DNA from: Sutterella wadsworthensis
Lineage (GTDB): Bacteria; Pseudomonadota; Gammaproteobacteria; Burkholderiales; Burkholderiaceae_F
NCBI RefSeq assembly: GCF_003315195.1
Contig: NZ_QNRV01000003.1
Span: 99,073-163,072 of the forward strand
Length of the DNA stretch: 64,000 nucleotides
Direction: 5' to 3'
The notes under the pieces: generated by a model
What the model saw: the letters and a program-made list of their open reading frames with translations, nothing else
Told to the model about the DNA's origin: nothing
The model's database searches: none
Shown: in pieces, positions 1 to 9,908 of the stretch
How the letters are laid out: every line of letters begins with the position of its first letter
How positions within the stretch are numbered: the stretch's first letter is position 1
Made by a program: the position numbers and the translations under genes

Positions 1-2
1 AG

Positions 3-1577
3 GAGGCCGCAGCGGAGCTGCCGTTCGAACTTTCTTCCAAAGTACTCGACGATGCCGGCCAAAGCGCCGTCAGCGCCGCACTTAAGATCGCAGGATGGAC
101 GGCAAGACTCAACCAAGTGGAGGATCGCCTCACACTGCCTCTGGAAGAAGCCGTACAAACGCTTGCCGCCAAGGGAACACCGCCAGCCGCCGCCAGCCCC
201 TCACTTCCGAACGCCGGAACGCCGGAGGAGCTTTCGCCGGCAGTGCTTCGCAGCGAGCTCAAGCGAAAAATAAAAGTCCTGCAAAGCAAACTCTCCGAAA
301 CGCTTTCGCAGATAAGACATATCGGCGTGCGCATGCCCGAGCTGCCCGATATTCTCGCCGCCGACAGTCGGCTGGCCCAGGAAGCCGCAGATCTCGCACG
401 AGCACGCGAAAAAGGCGACTCGCAGGCTTTGGCTGTTGCGCTCTCGGCAGAAAGCTCCCGCAAACTCCTCTCGTGGGAGTCGCGTCTGGAAGTGAAAAGC
501 CGACTCGACACGCTCGAGCAAACTCTGGCAGCCATGTCCAAGCGTTTTCTGGCCGACCGGCCTTGGCTGCTCGCGCCTCGGTCCAAATACGCCGACGAGC
601 GTCCTGAGGCAATGGAAACGCTGCGGAAAATCGATCGACGGCTGATCAATGAAGAAGAGGCACTCTCAAGCATGTCCGCAGAGATTGAGACATTGGCAGA
701 AAAAGTCGAAATTCTCCGCGGAGATCTCCCTGACGACGCCCTGAGCGGCATCAACCCCTTGGAAGGTGCGCTTCTTGAATCGCTCAAAATCGTTTTTGCC
801 CGTCTGCGCAGTCTGGAAGCTGTCCTTGGCGGACGTCTCAATGAATCCATCATTCCCTCGGAAGCAGAGGCCGAAGCAGACCCACAGCTCGCCGCCATCC
901 GCGCGCGTCAACTCGCGCGGCTTAAAACCTGGGATAACCGTGCCGCACTCCTTGCCGCCGCCGAGCAGTCGGCAGCCGCTGTTGATCGAGTGCTCACCGC
1001 GCCGCGCGGAGAGGGATTGTCCCCAGAACTCGCCGCTATGCTCGAGCGGGCGGCCGCAGAAGTGGTCGAACGTTTCGAAGCAGCTCGTGCTGCCATAGAC
1101 CCCGACGCCAAGCCCCTTGAGCTGCCCGATCTTTTCGGCGCGCCTATACCGGCCGACGAAAAATCGGAGTCTGCCGCCCCGCACGCCAGTCAAACCGCTC
1201 GATCGGCGGAAGATGCCGTACAGGCAGCGGCCGAGGCAGAGGAGGCCGAACAGCTGGAACTTCGCACCAAGCTCGAGGAGCTGCTAACCATTATTCCAAT
1301 ATGGGCCGACCGTCTGCCGCGCATGCCGGACCCCAAACTCATCCCGAATGAAGCAGAGTGCGCCGGCAATCCGCAGCTCTCTGAACTGCGAAGCCGTATG
1401 CTCAGCCGGCGCAGTCGCCGTGAAGATCTGCAGGCACGTCTCAGCAGTCTGCACGAAGCTGCGCTTAAGCTGCGCGAACGCCTGGGCAATCCTCTCGCCG
1501 ACGCTGCCGAAACGGGCCGTTATGCTGCCGCACTGATGCGTGACGCCGACCGTTTTTCGGCAGACCTTGGCAAATAA
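3..1577 (+). CDS. Ala/Glu-rich coiled-coil protein of unknown function (5' end outside window)
   Basis: The frame is open from the first complete codon at 3, so this is the C-terminal part (about 524 residues) of a longer protein; the GTG at 117 is internal. I do not recognise the family. The composition is rich in Ala, Glu, Leu and Arg with long predicted helices and no obvious signal peptide or membrane segment in the visible part. Three weakly similar segments occur at about 331-480, 828-990 and 1308-1480. Two of them share an 'IP-[SN]-EAE...-PQL-..-[IL]R-[AS]R' core, and the first and third share an 'RMP' start, suggesting a repeated helical module. A large cytoplasmic scaffold-like or DUF349-like protein is possible but not shown. 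It converges with lpxC across a shared terminator. Confidence 0.7.
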   Translation, partial: EAAAELPFELSSKVLDDAGQSAVSAALKIAGWTARLNQVEDRLTLPLEEAVQTLAAKGTPPAAASPSLPNAGTPEELSPAVLRSELKRKIKVLQSKLSETLSQIRHIGVRMPELPDILAADSRLAQEAADLARAREKGDSQALAVALSAESSRKLLSWESRLEVKSRLDTLEQTLAAMSKRFLADRPWLLAPRSKYADERPEAMETLRKIDRRLINEEEALSSMSAEIETLAEKVEILRGDLPDDALSGINPLEGALLESLKIVFARLRSLEAVLGGRLNESIIPSEAEAEADPQLAAIRARQLARLKTWDNRAALLAAAEQSAAAVDRVLTAPRGEGLSPELAAMLERAAAEVVERFEAARAAIDPDAKPLELPDLFGAPIPADEKSESAAPHASQTARSAEDAVQAAAEAEEAEQLELRTKLEELLTIIPIWADRLPRMPDPKLIPNEAECAGNPQLSELRSRMLSRRSRREDLQARLSSLHEAALKLRERLGNPLADAAETGRYAAALMRDADRFSADLGK

Positions 1578-1612
1578 AAAGCCGCAGGCAGCGTCATACA
1601 GCCCGCGGCTTT
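1578..1612. terminator. Bidirectional terminator between the left-edge gene and lpxC
   Basis: AAAGCCGC at 1578-1585 pairs with GCGGCTTT at 1605-1612. Read on the minus strand the stem is followed by TTTTTATTT, which makes it a good rho-independent terminator for the end of the dcw-lpxC operon. On the plus strand the T tract is weaker (TTTGCGTTTT). Confidence 0.75.
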
Positions 1613-1637
1613 GCGTTTTCCGTCGGAAAATGCACAG

Positions 1638-2585
1638 TTAGAACGGCAGCTTCCCGTCATCGGGCGCTTCAGGACGAACCGCGGCAGGCTGAGGCCAAAA
1701 ATCAACCGGACAGTCCTTAGCATGTTCGAATGTTACGGTTTCAAAGGCTGAAGGATCCGCTAAAAGTGCACGCAGCAGCTGGTTGTTGAGGCCATGCCCC
1801 GATTTTTCTGCAATGTAATGCGCAAGCAGCGGCGCGCCGAGCACATAAAGATCCCCCATTGCGTCCAGGATCTTATGCTTCACAAATTCACCTTGTTCGC
1901 GCAACCCTCCGGGATTGAGCACCCGGAATTCATCCATGACGATGGCGTTGGACAGTGAGCCGCCTTGCGCAAGACCAATTTTGCGAAGCATTTCCACATC
2001 CTGAACGAACCCGAATGTCCGGCACCGCGATACGGCCTGTTCATAGTTGACTTTGGAAAAGTCAATGTCAGCATATTGATCCGTAGCGTCGATCGCCGGA
2101 TGACCGAAGGCAATGCGAAACGACAGCCGGAAGCCTTCGTGAGGTTCCAGCCGAGCCAGTTTGCTGCCTTCGCGCACCTCAACGGGCTTCAGAATACGCA
2201 CGAAGCGCCGCGGCGCCTTCTGCTCAACAAGCCCGGCGCTGTGAATGAGATAGACGAAGGCTGCTCCGGATCCATCCATGACGGGGATTTCCGGCGCATT
2301 GACTTCAACGAGACAATTGTCCACGCCAAGTCCCGAGAAAGCACTCATCAAATGTTCAATCGTCGCCACCGCCGCACGCCCGACGTTCACGGTCGTTGCC
2401 ATGCGCGTGTCGTTCACATTCATGGGCGCAGCAGGAATATCGACAGGCGGATTAAGGTCAACGCGGCGAAAGACAATACCGGAATCTTCTGGTGCCGGAT
2501 GAAGCACCAGACGGATTTTGCGGCCGCTGTGCAGACCGATGCCGACAGCGGCTACAGACTCGGCGAGCGTGCACTGGCAGAACAT
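1638..2585 (-). CDS. lpxC: UDP-3-O-acyl-N-acetylglucosamine deacetylase
   Basis: LpxC is the zinc-dependent deacetylase that catalyses the committed step of lipid A synthesis in the cytoplasm. The 315-residue product has the family start (VGIGLHSG at 14-21), the zinc ligands His78, His237 and Asp241 (in TIEHLMSA and HKILDAMGD) and the catalytic His264 (KSGHG), all within one residue of the E. coli positions. The last about 20 residues are Pro/Glu-rich and extend slightly past the usual end. It starts 13 bp after the ftsZ stop, so it is cotranscribed as the last gene of the dcw operon, the common arrangement in proteobacteria. Confidence 0.97.
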   Translation of the reverse strand: MFCQCTLAESVAAVGIGLHSGRKIRLVLHPAPEDSGIVFRRVDLNPPVDIPAAPMNVNDTRMATTVNVGRAAVATIEHLMSAFSGLGVDNCLVEVNAPEIPVMDGSGAAFVYLIHSAGLVEQKAPRRFVRILKPVEVREGSKLARLEPHEGFRLSFRIAFGHPAIDATDQYADIDFSKVNYEQAVSRCRTFGFVQDVEMLRKIGLAQGGSLSNAIVMDEFRVLNPGGLREQGEFVKHKILDAMGDLYVLGAPLLAHYIAEKSGHGLNNQLLRALLADPSAFETVTFEHAKDCPVDFWPQPAAVRPEAPDDGKLPF

Positions 2586-2598
2586 GACTCAATACGCC

Positions 2599-3756
2599 TC
2601 AGCTCAAATACTTCGGAATGCTGAATTTCGGCGCCCCTGTCTGCGCGGCTTCCTCATCGGTCTTCTTCTCCGTCTTCGGCGTGCCAAAGATCGTCGGCGG
2701 TTCGTCAGACGAAGGCTGCGAAGCTTCAGCAGCAGATGCGGGCTGACCAATTGCCGGCGCAGCGGCGGGTGACGTTGTGTCAACGGTCGTCGTCGGATCA
2801 ATCGGGCGATCGAGACCGGTTGCGACTACCGTAACACGCACTTCATCCCCCATTTCCTCAGACATAGCCGAGCCAAAGATGACGTTGGCCTGTTTGGTGA
2901 CAAAGGTATTGAGTACGCCCATCGCCTCGCGAATTTCCGCGAGCGTGAGACTTTCATTGCCAGTGAAGTAAACAAGCATGCCGCGCGCCCCCTGAAGGTT
3001 GGCTCCTTCGAGCAGCGGACAAGCGATGGCCGCTTCCGCAGCTTTGCGGGCACGATCGGGACCGGATGCCGTCGCCAGGCCGATGATGGCGCTGCCGCGC
3101 TCGCTCATGACGGTCTTCAAATCTTCAAAGTCGACATTGATCGTGCCGGGCGTATGAATGATTTCCGCGATGCCGACGCAGGCTTTGTAGAGCACTTCGT
3201 TGGAGGTTTCAAAGCATTCTTTCATCGTGGCGTTCGGCGGGCATTCTTCTTCGAGCTTCTCGTTCAGAATGACGATCATCGAATCGACTTTGCTCTTGAG
3301 ATTTTCAATGCCTTGTTCGGCCGTACGCATACGGCGAGCGCCTTCAAAACTGAAGGGCTTCGTCACCACGGCCACCGTGAGAATGCCCAATTCCTTCGCA
3401 ATCTCAGCAATCACCGGCGCAGCGCCCGTTCCCGTACCGCCGCCCATGCCGGCCGTAATAAAGAGCAGATTGGCTCCGCGGATCGCTTCCGCCACCTGTT
3501 CGCGCTTTTCCTGTGCGGCAGCCGCACCGATTTCCGGACGCGCTCCCGCACCCAGTCCGGTGCTGCCGAGCTGGATGTTGACGTGAGCCTTGGAGCGCTG
3601 CAGTGCCTGATGGTCCGTATTGGCAGCGATGAACTCAATGCTCTTGGCGCCGTGGGTAATCATGTGCTCGACGGCATTTCCGCCGCCGCCGCCCACGCCG
3701 ATCACCTTGATCACGGTTTTGAGCGGGTCAAATTCAGGAAGAACTTCAAAAGGCAT
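2599..3756 (-). CDS. ftsZ: Cell division GTPase FtsZ
   Basis: FtsZ is the tubulin-like GTPase that polymerises into the Z ring. The 385-residue protein carries the GTP-binding signature GGGTGTG at 105-111, the N-terminal glycine loop VGGGGGNAVEHM at 21-32 and the T7 synergy loop NVDFEDLKTVM at 207-217. A disordered Pro/Ala/Ser/Thr-rich linker follows from about 320, and the protein ends in a short conserved tail, PKFSIPKYLS, that would bind FtsA or ZipA-type partners. GAGG lies 5 nt before the ATG. It sits between ftsA and lpxC as expected. Confidence 0.98.
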   Translation of the reverse strand: MPFEVLPEFDPLKTVIKVIGVGGGGGNAVEHMITHGAKSIEFIAANTDHQALQRSKAHVNIQLGSTGLGAGARPEIGAAAAQEKREQVAEAIRGANLLFITAGMGGGTGTGAAPVIAEIAKELGILTVAVVTKPFSFEGARRMRTAEQGIENLKSKVDSMIVILNEKLEEECPPNATMKECFETSNEVLYKACVGIAEIIHTPGTINVDFEDLKTVMSERGSAIIGLATASGPDRARKAAEAAIACPLLEGANLQGARGMLVYFTGNESLTLAEIREAMGVLNTFVTKQANVIFGSAMSEEMGDEVRVTVVATGLDRPIDPTTTVDTTSPAAAPAIGQPASAAEASQPSSDEPPTIFGTPKTEKKTDEEAAQTGAPKFSIPKYLS

Positions 3757-3832
3757 GTCAACCTCGTTAATGGAATTGGTGAATTATCCGTTCTTTTTGG
3801 CCATTCTGCGGACAGAGAAAGCGTTGGACACG

Positions 3833-5071
3833 TCAATAGTCGCCAATGAAGAATGTCTTCAGGCGCTCACGGAATCCCTGCCGACGCCTGACGCCCCATG
3901 CATTCTCTACACCGAGCGCACCGGCGTCGATAGCACACTGCACTAAGCCAGCAGCCACTACCGAATCAGGCCGCTGCAGCAGCGCCGACTCGCCTTCTGC
4001 GCGCCGGGGCAGTCCAATACGCACACGTTTGCCCATTTCCGCCGCAGCCGCATCAGCGATGCCCGGGAGCATGGCTCCGCCGCCGGTGAGCACCACGAGT
4101 TCGACATGGTCAAAAGCTCTTGCATCAATAAGCAGCTGTCGGTAGAGATGGAAATATTCTTGTGCGCGCGCCGCAAGGGTCTTCACGAGCAGATCCCGGG
4201 AATAAAGGCGTGAAAGCGCACCGTGAGATTCAAACTGTACAACTTCACCGGCAATAACCTGCGACAGACGGCACTCCCCCGAATTGCGCTTTAGTTCCTC
4301 GGCTTCCTCAAGACTGATGCCGAGAACCATAGCCAAATCGCGGGTGAAAATTTCAGCGCCCCAAGGACGCACGTCAGTGAACTGTACGCGTCCCTCAGCC
4401 ATCACAATGATCGATGTCGTCTGCGCACCGATATCGATTACCGCTGCGCCGCATGTTTTTTCGGTTTCGGAGAGAACGGCCTGAGCCGCTGCCCAGGGAT
4501 GCGGCTCATAGTTGATGACCTCCACTCCGGCGCGCTGAATACAGCGCTTCAGATTGTCGGCATTGGTTTTGGAGCCGTAAAGTGCATGCACATAAGCCTC
4601 AAGCTTAGGCCCCACCAATCCGATGGGACGGGCAGTCATCACGTCGCCGCAGCGGAACCCCTGCGGAATCAGTTTGATGACAGTGCTGCCTTTGCCTTCT
4701 CGCATGGCGGCGAGCCGAGCATTTGATTCGGCCTGTTCAACGTCTTCCCGAGAAACTTCTTGCCCGCGAAGCACCGTTTGTCCAACACAGTTGGCGCTCT
4801 GCAGGTACTTGCCGCCGATGGCCGCCCACACACCGGAAAGCTGAACTTCAGCCGTGTACTGCGCTTCCTGCACAGCCTTGCGAATCGATTGAACAGCTTC
4901 TTGTACATCAACGACGCACCCTTCCTGTACGCCCGAAGAGCGTGCATTCCCCATGCCGATCACCCGCATGGAACCCGGTTCTGCGCCAGGTCGCGCGACG
5001 ATGCAAAGCACTTTATCCGTGCCGATGTCGAGGGCGGCAAAGAACTCGCGGCCGTGATCCTGAGACTTCAT
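3833..5071 (-). CDS. ftsA: Cell division actin-like protein FtsA
   Basis: FtsA is an actin-fold ATPase that tethers FtsZ to the membrane. The 412-residue product shows the phosphate-1 loop ALDIGTDKVLCIVA near the N terminus, the SHS2-containing region, VIDIGAQTTSI (second phosphate loop) and TGGGAMLPGI (adenosine motif). The C terminus RERLKTFFIGDY resembles the membrane-binding amphipathic helix. No strong Shine-Dalgarno sequence precedes the ATG. It lies 76 bp upstream of ftsZ and 71 bp downstream of ftsQ in the same operon. Confidence 0.97.
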   Translation of the reverse strand: MKSQDHGREFFAALDIGTDKVLCIVARPGAEPGSMRVIGMGNARSSGVQEGCVVDVQEAVQSIRKAVQEAQYTAEVQLSGVWAAIGGKYLQSANCVGQTVLRGQEVSREDVEQAESNARLAAMREGKGSTVIKLIPQGFRCGDVMTARPIGLVGPKLEAYVHALYGSKTNADNLKRCIQRAGVEVINYEPHPWAAAQAVLSETEKTCGAAVIDIGAQTTSIIVMAEGRVQFTDVRPWGAEIFTRDLAMVLGISLEEAEELKRNSGECRLSQVIAGEVVQFESHGALSRLYSRDLLVKTLAARAQEYFHLYRQLLIDARAFDHVELVVLTGGGAMLPGIADAAAAEMGKRVRIGLPRRAEGESALLQRPDSVVAAGLVQCAIDAGALGVENAWGVRRRQGFRERLKTFFIGDY

Positions 5072-5142
5072 GAGAGCAATGGATGGGAAAGGAAGGATTC
5101 GAAAGAAGGATATTGTAGGACGTCATATGACGCAGTGAGCAT

Positions 5143-6324
5143 TTAGCGGGCAGCTGCACCGCCTTCAGTCTCATGCGACTCGCTCGATGCCGCATCCGCG
5201 GCATCATCCGCAGCCGATGCTGCCTCAATATCGTCCACTGAGTCTTTGCTTGATGACGCTTCCGCTTCTGCCGCCGCATCCGCCGCGCCATCGGCATCCC
5301 CAAGCGATGGACGAGCACTGCTCTGAGCGGACGCGGCCTGCACGGATGCCAGATATTCCGCCACCTGTTCGCGATTGACCTTGCCGGCTGCAATCGCCCG
5401 ACGATAGCGGGCATCGAGCGAAGCCGGCGGTCCGCCCATAATTTCCACAATTCGCGGATACGCTTCCACCACCTGACGCAGACGCTCCTCAACGGCTGCG
5501 CCGTTAGCATCGCGTCCGAGTTCAATCTTTGTGGGGGGAATCGTCGGACTTTCTATCGTAAGCGTCCAGCTGCCTCGGTCTGAAAGCTCCAGTTCGGTAA
5601 TCTTGGCGGGAATATGTTCCGTCAGTCCGCTGAATCGGCGCCAGCGGCGAAGCATTTCCGGTACGGCCTGAGCCTCCCCGCGAAACGTTGGAGCCCCGGC
5701 CGTTTCCGATCCTTCATCAGGATTGGCCGAAAAAAGCTGACCTTCACCGCTGACGAGCCGGCCGTCTTCATAGACAGCCGCGGCTTCGTATACCGTCACA
5801 TCAATCATCAGCGCGTCGGGCCAAACACGGCGCACTGCGGCGTACTGCACCCAGGGCACCGTTTCGGCGGCATCTCTGACGGCCTTCAAATCAACCGTAA
5901 AAAAGGTTTTACCTGCAGCAGCGGGCTCCACTGCTTCCTTTAACCTCGCCAACGGCACCTTCTGGACGTCCCCGGTCATCTCCAGCCGCTGAAGCATGAA
6001 GATCCGCCCATCAGCGGCCTCTCGCACGACAAGCGCGCCCAGTATGAGCACAGTCAGGAGTCCCGCCACTCGCGCCGCAGGAAGCCCCCATCGCCGAAGA
6101 CCGTAACGCATGCGTTCGGCCGCACCGAGACGTTCGCGCGGCACAGGAGGAAGTTCATCCGCAAATTCAGGCGTGCGGCTCCCTACATGCAGATTGTCCG
6201 CAGCTGCCCGCTTTCCTCTGGCAGCAAGCGTCGGCTCCTGCCGCCCCAGACTGTCCTGAGGCAGGGGGATCTGTCGCAAAGGATTGCCGGCAGCGTCGGT
6301 CCGTTCAGTTTGCGGTACGTCCAT
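5143..6324 (-). CDS. ftsQ: Cell division protein FtsQ with long acidic C-terminal tail
   Basis: FtsQ is a bitopic membrane protein that links early and late divisome parts through FtsL/FtsB. At 393 residues it is far longer than the usual roughly 250-280. A cytoplasmic N terminus of about 80 residues is followed by one transmembrane segment (about 82-101), the POTRA domain (about 111-180) and the FtsQ beta domain. From about residue 325 a periplasmic tail rich in Ala, Ser, Asp and Glu follows, which the family does not normally have. The gene lies between ddl and ftsA in the normal dcw order, which supports the call despite low sequence conservation of the family. Confidence 0.93.
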   Translation of the reverse strand: MDVPQTERTDAAGNPLRQIPLPQDSLGRQEPTLAARGKRAAADNLHVGSRTPEFADELPPVPRERLGAAERMRYGLRRWGLPAARVAGLLTVLILGALVVREAADGRIFMLQRLEMTGDVQKVPLARLKEAVEPAAAGKTFFTVDLKAVRDAAETVPWVQYAAVRRVWPDALMIDVTVYEAAAVYEDGRLVSGEGQLFSANPDEGSETAGAPTFRGEAQAVPEMLRRWRRFSGLTEHIPAKITELELSDRGSWTLTIESPTIPPTKIELGRDANGAAVEERLRQVVEAYPRIVEIMGGPPASLDARYRRAIAAGKVNREQVAEYLASVQAASAQSSARPSLGDADGAADAAAEAEASSSKDSVDDIEAASAADDAADAASSESHETEGGAAAR

Positions 6325-6347
6325 CTTCGGTCAAAGCGCAGATCAGA

Positions 6348-7307
6348 TCAAGCAATGTCCGTGCGGGCGAGTCCGAGCACTCTGAGGCAGAGGTCGGCAT
6401 AGGACAGCCCTACAGCACGAGCCGCCATCGGCACGAGCGAGTGCGGGGTCATGCCCGGCGACGTATTGATTTCGAGCAGTGCAAATGTTCCGTCAGCACG
6501 TTCAAGCGCGTCGACTCTCGACCATCCGCGGCAGCCGAGCACTGCGAAGGCTTTCTCGCAAGCAGCAGCAAGCGCTTTCGCCGAAGCCTCTGGAAGCTTT
6601 GCCGGACACTCGTAGCGCACCACATCCGTGTAGTACTTATTCTGAAAATCGTAACTGCCTTCAGGAGCACAGATCTCAATCACGGGGAGCGCCTTGCCAT
6701 CCAGAATGGCCACCGTAAACTCGCGCCCGTGAATGTACTCCTCCACCAACACCTCTGCGGCATCACGCTCAGCAGCTGCATTGAGCGCAGCTCGCAGCGA
6801 ATGAAGGGAAAGCGCATCGCGATCGAGCTTGGTAACACCAATCGAGGAGCCGTCATGACCGGGCTTAACGACAACGCCGTCAGCACCAAACTCGGCAATG
6901 GCACGCTCGAGCTCAGCATCCGATGCGGCTGCCGTCAAACGCACGCCCGCAGGCACGGAAATGCCGTTGGCACGCCAAATGTTCTTCGTAAGCTCCTTAT
7001 CCATCGCAATCGCCGAAGCCGTCACGCCAGGACCGGTATAGGGAAGACCTATGCAATTGAGGAGTCCCTGTACGGAGCCGTCCTCGCCCAAGGTCCCGTG
7101 AAGCGCAATAAAGGCGGCATCATATGCGCCCTCTTCCAGACCGCCCACGCTGTCAACAGCCGGATCCCAGCTTTCAACCTCCAGGCCCTTTGAAGCCAAC
7201 GCCTCCTTTACGCCGCGCCCCGATAGAAGCGAAACCTCACGCTCAGAGGAAATGCCTCCCTCGAGCACTACAACGCGTTCAAGACGCGGTTCTTCTGCTT
7301 GGGTCAT
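6348..7307 (-). CDS. ddl: D-alanine--D-alanine ligase
   Basis: Ddl joins two D-alanines with ATP for the peptidoglycan stem peptide. The start at 7307 is chosen because TAGGAG lies 7 nt upstream and because the longer frame (to 7382) would run into the end of murC; this gives 319 residues, the normal family length. ATP-grasp features are visible: the N-terminal GGISSEREVSLLSG, the central KPGHDGSSIGV loop and the metal-binding LEINTSPGMTPHSLVP near the C terminus. It follows murC by 25 bp and precedes ftsQ. Confidence 0.97.
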   Translation of the reverse strand: MTQAEEPRLERVVVLEGGISSEREVSLLSGRGVKEALASKGLEVESWDPAVDSVGGLEEGAYDAAFIALHGTLGEDGSVQGLLNCIGLPYTGPGVTASAIAMDKELTKNIWRANGISVPAGVRLTAAASDAELERAIAEFGADGVVVKPGHDGSSIGVTKLDRDALSLHSLRAALNAAAERDAAEVLVEEYIHGREFTVAILDGKALPVIEICAPEGSYDFQNKYYTDVVRYECPAKLPEASAKALAAACEKAFAVLGCRGWSRVDALERADGTFALLEINTSPGMTPHSLVPMAARAVGLSYADLCLRVLGLARTDIA

Positions 7308-7332
7308 TTGCAGACTCCTATTTTTTATTCCA

Positions 7333-8730
7333 TCAGAGACGACCGGCGAGTTTCGGCGCCGCACGGCCAATTGAGCCCGCACCCATCGTTACGACAACGT
7401 CACCGGGCTCTACGAGCGAGCGCACGGCATCGGGCACTTGATCAACATCCACCACAACGGGTTCACTGCGGCCAGAGGCTTTGATGGCCTCGGCAAGATG
7501 GTGACTGTCTGCACCGGGGATGGGGGCTTCCCCCGCAGGATAAACATTGGCCAACACGACGCCGTCGACATCCTCAAGGACCTTCACAAAATCATTGAAG
7601 CAGTCGCGCGTACGAGTGTAGCGGTGCGGCTGGAAAGCAACGACAATGCGGCGGCCGGGCCACGCACCGCGTACTGCCGCGAGGGTTGCCGCCATTTCGT
7701 GCGGATGATGACCATAGTCATCAATCAGTGTGAAGGTTCCCGTGATGCGGCCATCCGCATCCTGAATAGGAATATCACCCCACTGTGCAAAGCGCCGGCC
7801 TACGCCCTTAAATTCTGCCAAGCCGCGCTTGATGTCTTCGTCCTTAACGCCCGCCAAGGTCGCGATTGCGACCGCCGCCAAGGCATTGCGCACATTATGT
7901 ACGCCCGGCAGGTTCAGTACGACGGGCAGCGGCGGATGATCAGGGCGAAGAACCGTAAAACGCATGCGCGTGCCATCGGCCGTCACATCAATTGCGCGAA
8001 CGGTAGCGTCATGAGAAAGACCGTACCCAATCACGGGTTTCGTTACGCGCGGACGAATCGAGCGAACGTTATCGTCGTCCATGCAGAGCACGGCTACGCC
8101 GTAAAAAGGCAGACGTCCGAGAAAGTCCACAAAAGCACTCTTTAGTTTCTCAAAGTCGTGCCCATAGGTATCCATGTGGTCTTCGTCAATGTTGGTAACG
8201 GCAGCAATAACCGGCGTGAGATTCAGAAACGACGCATCAGATTCATCGGCTTCGGCCACCAGAAATTCGCCCGTTCCCAAGCGAGCATTCGCGCCTGCGC
8301 TATTGAGTTTTCCGCCGATGACAAAAGTCGGATCCAGTCCGCCTGCGGCGAGCAGTGATGCGGTAAGCGAGGTGGTCGTCGTTTTCCCATGAGCGCCTGC
8401 AATTGCAATGCCGCGGCGCAGCCGCATTAATTCAGCAAGCATCACCGCGCGCGGGACGACTGGAATATCGAGTTCACGAGCAGCGGTAACTTCTGGGTTG
8501 TCAGCCTTTACGGCCGAAGAAACGATCACTGCATCCGCGCCGCGGATGTTCTTCTTGTCGTGTCCGAGCGAAATGCGCGCCCCCAAAGACTGCAGACGTT
8601 CAGTCACGGGCGACGCAGCGATATCCGAGCCGCTGACGACATAACCTAAATTGAGGAGCACTTCGGCGATGCCGCTCATGCCAGCACCGCCGATCCCGAC
8701 GAAATGCAGATGATTGACCAGAAACTTCAA
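7333..8730 (-). CDS. murC: UDP-N-acetylmuramate--L-alanine ligase (TTG start)
   Basis: MurC adds L-Ala to UDP-MurNAc in the cytoplasm. The Rossmann start [17 protein letters not shown] and the ATP loop [11 protein letters not shown] identify it, and family motifs such as DDYGHHPHE and FQPHRYTR follow. No ATG is available at the 5' end. The best start is TTG at 8730, preceded by GGAG with a 7-nt spacer, giving 465 residues beginning at the conserved Rossmann fold. An upstream TTG at 8754 lies before that ribosome-binding site and is less likely. Neighbours are murG and ddl. Confidence 0.96.
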   Translation of the reverse strand: MKFLVNHLHFVGIGGAGMSGIAEVLLNLGYVVSGSDIAASPVTERLQSLGARISLGHDKKNIRGADAVIVSSAVKADNPEVTAARELDIPVVPRAVMLAELMRLRRGIAIAGAHGKTTTTSLTASLLAAGGLDPTFVIGGKLNSAGANARLGTGEFLVAEADESDASFLNLTPVIAAVTNIDEDHMDTYGHDFEKLKSAFVDFLGRLPFYGVAVLCMDDDNVRSIRPRVTKPVIGYGLSHDATVRAIDVTADGTRMRFTVLRPDHPPLPVVLNLPGVHNVRNALAAVAIATLAGVKDEDIKRGLAEFKGVGRRFAQWGDIPIQDADGRITGTFTLIDDYGHHPHEMAATLAAVRGAWPGRRIVVAFQPHRYTRTRDCFNDFVKVLEDVDGVVLANVYPAGEAPIPGADSHHLAEAIKASGRSEPVVVDVDQVPDAVRSLVEPGDVVVTMGAGSIGRAAPKLAGRL

Positions 8731-8771
8731 GGTGGTTCTCCGTAAAAGGGGCAAATATTCGCGTGCGAGCG

Positions 8772-9908
8772 TCAGGCCTTCGGGATCTTCGGCGCCCGAC
8801 GTGCGACGACTTCTTCAATCAAGTCAGCGACTTTAGCCGCCGCATCCGGCGCGGCAATGGCGCGTGCTGCTTGAGCATGCTCGAGCAGCGACTCACGCGT
8901 CATGCCTGAAATGAGCTTGGCCACAGCCTGCGGGGTAAAGTCCGCTTGATTCACCAACCAGGCCGCCCCCCGATCCGCAAGATATTTGGCATTGCCGAGC
9001 TGGTGCTTAGTGGTTTTGGCAATAAAAGGCACCAACACTGCAGCGGCGCCCGCTGCGCACAATTCCGAACAGCTCGTTGCACCCGATCGGCACAGCACCA
9101 GGTCACTTTCGCGGTAGCGCGCTGCCATATCGTCAATGAAAGGCACGACTTCAGCCGCAACGCCTGCCTTGGCATACGCTTCGCGCACAGCCGCATCACG
9201 ATCGCGCCCAGTCTGATGAAGGACAATAGGACGCTCACTCTCAGGAATCATTGCCAAAGCCTGCGGCAGCACGTCGTTGAGTACCTGAGCGCCCAGCGAA
9301 CCGCCGAAAATAAAGAGTTTTAGCGGCCCCGTACGCCCGGCAAAACGCTCTGCGGGCGCCGGCAGCGCCGCGATTTCGGCGCGCACGGGATTCCCTGTCG
9401 TATGCCCTTTGATGCCTGCAAACGTGCGGGCACCGCCCGCAAACCCGCAGGCCAGCGCATCGCAAAAAGGCAGCACAGTATTGGTGGACATCAAGAGGTC
9501 AGCGTCGCAATTCATCAGCACAATGGGACGCTTGAGATTCTGCGCCGCAAAGCATACCGGCACAGCGATGTAGCCGCCCGTGGAAAACACTGCCGTCGGA
9601 CGAAGTTTTTTAAGCAGCTTGCGGGCATCCCAGATAGCCTTGAGCATCTTGATGCCGCCCGTAATCATCCCTGTAATGCCGCGTCCGCGCATGCCTTGGA
9701 AGTTAAGCGGATGGAATTCGATCCCCTGACGCTCTACAAGCCCTTTTTCCATGCCGGTGGTCGTGCCAATCCAAACGATCTTCCATCCTCGATCGGCCAT
9801 TACGCGAGCGACGGCCAGACCAGGCATCACATGTCCGCCAGTCCCTGCAGCGGCGATGACGAGCGTGCGGCCGTCGGCCGCAGTTTGTTGTTTGTTGTCA
9901 GCGGTCAC
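8772..9908 (-). CDS. murG: Undecaprenyl-PP-MurNAc-pentapeptide GlcNAc transferase (GTG start)
   Basis: MurG is the GT28-family glycosyltransferase that converts lipid I to lipid II on the inner face of the membrane. The glycine-rich loop [16 protein letters not shown] and the later [10 protein letters not shown] and [11 protein letters not shown] motifs are present. The open frame reaches 10088, but GTG at 9908 has AGGAGG six bases upstream and overlaps the ftsW stop as GTGA, giving a normal 378-residue protein. The 4-bp overlap suggests translational coupling with FtsW. Confidence 0.97.
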   Translation of the reverse strand: MTADNKQQTAADGRTLVIAAAGTGGHVMPGLAVARVMADRGWKIVWIGTTTGMEKGLVERQGIEFHPLNFQGMRGRGITGMITGGIKMLKAIWDARKLLKKLRPTAVFSTGGYIAVPVCFAAQNLKRPIVLMNCDADLLMSTNTVLPFCDALACGFAGGARTFAGIKGHTTGNPVRAEIAALPAPAERFAGRTGPLKLFIFGGSLGAQVLNDVLPQALAMIPESERPIVLHQTGRDRDAAVREAYAKAGVAAEVVPFIDDMAARYRESDLVLCRSGATSCSELCAAGAAAVLVPFIAKTTKHQLGNAKYLADRGAAWLVNQADFTPQAVAKLISGMTRESLLEHAQAARAIAAPDAAAKVADLIEEVVARRAPKIPKA

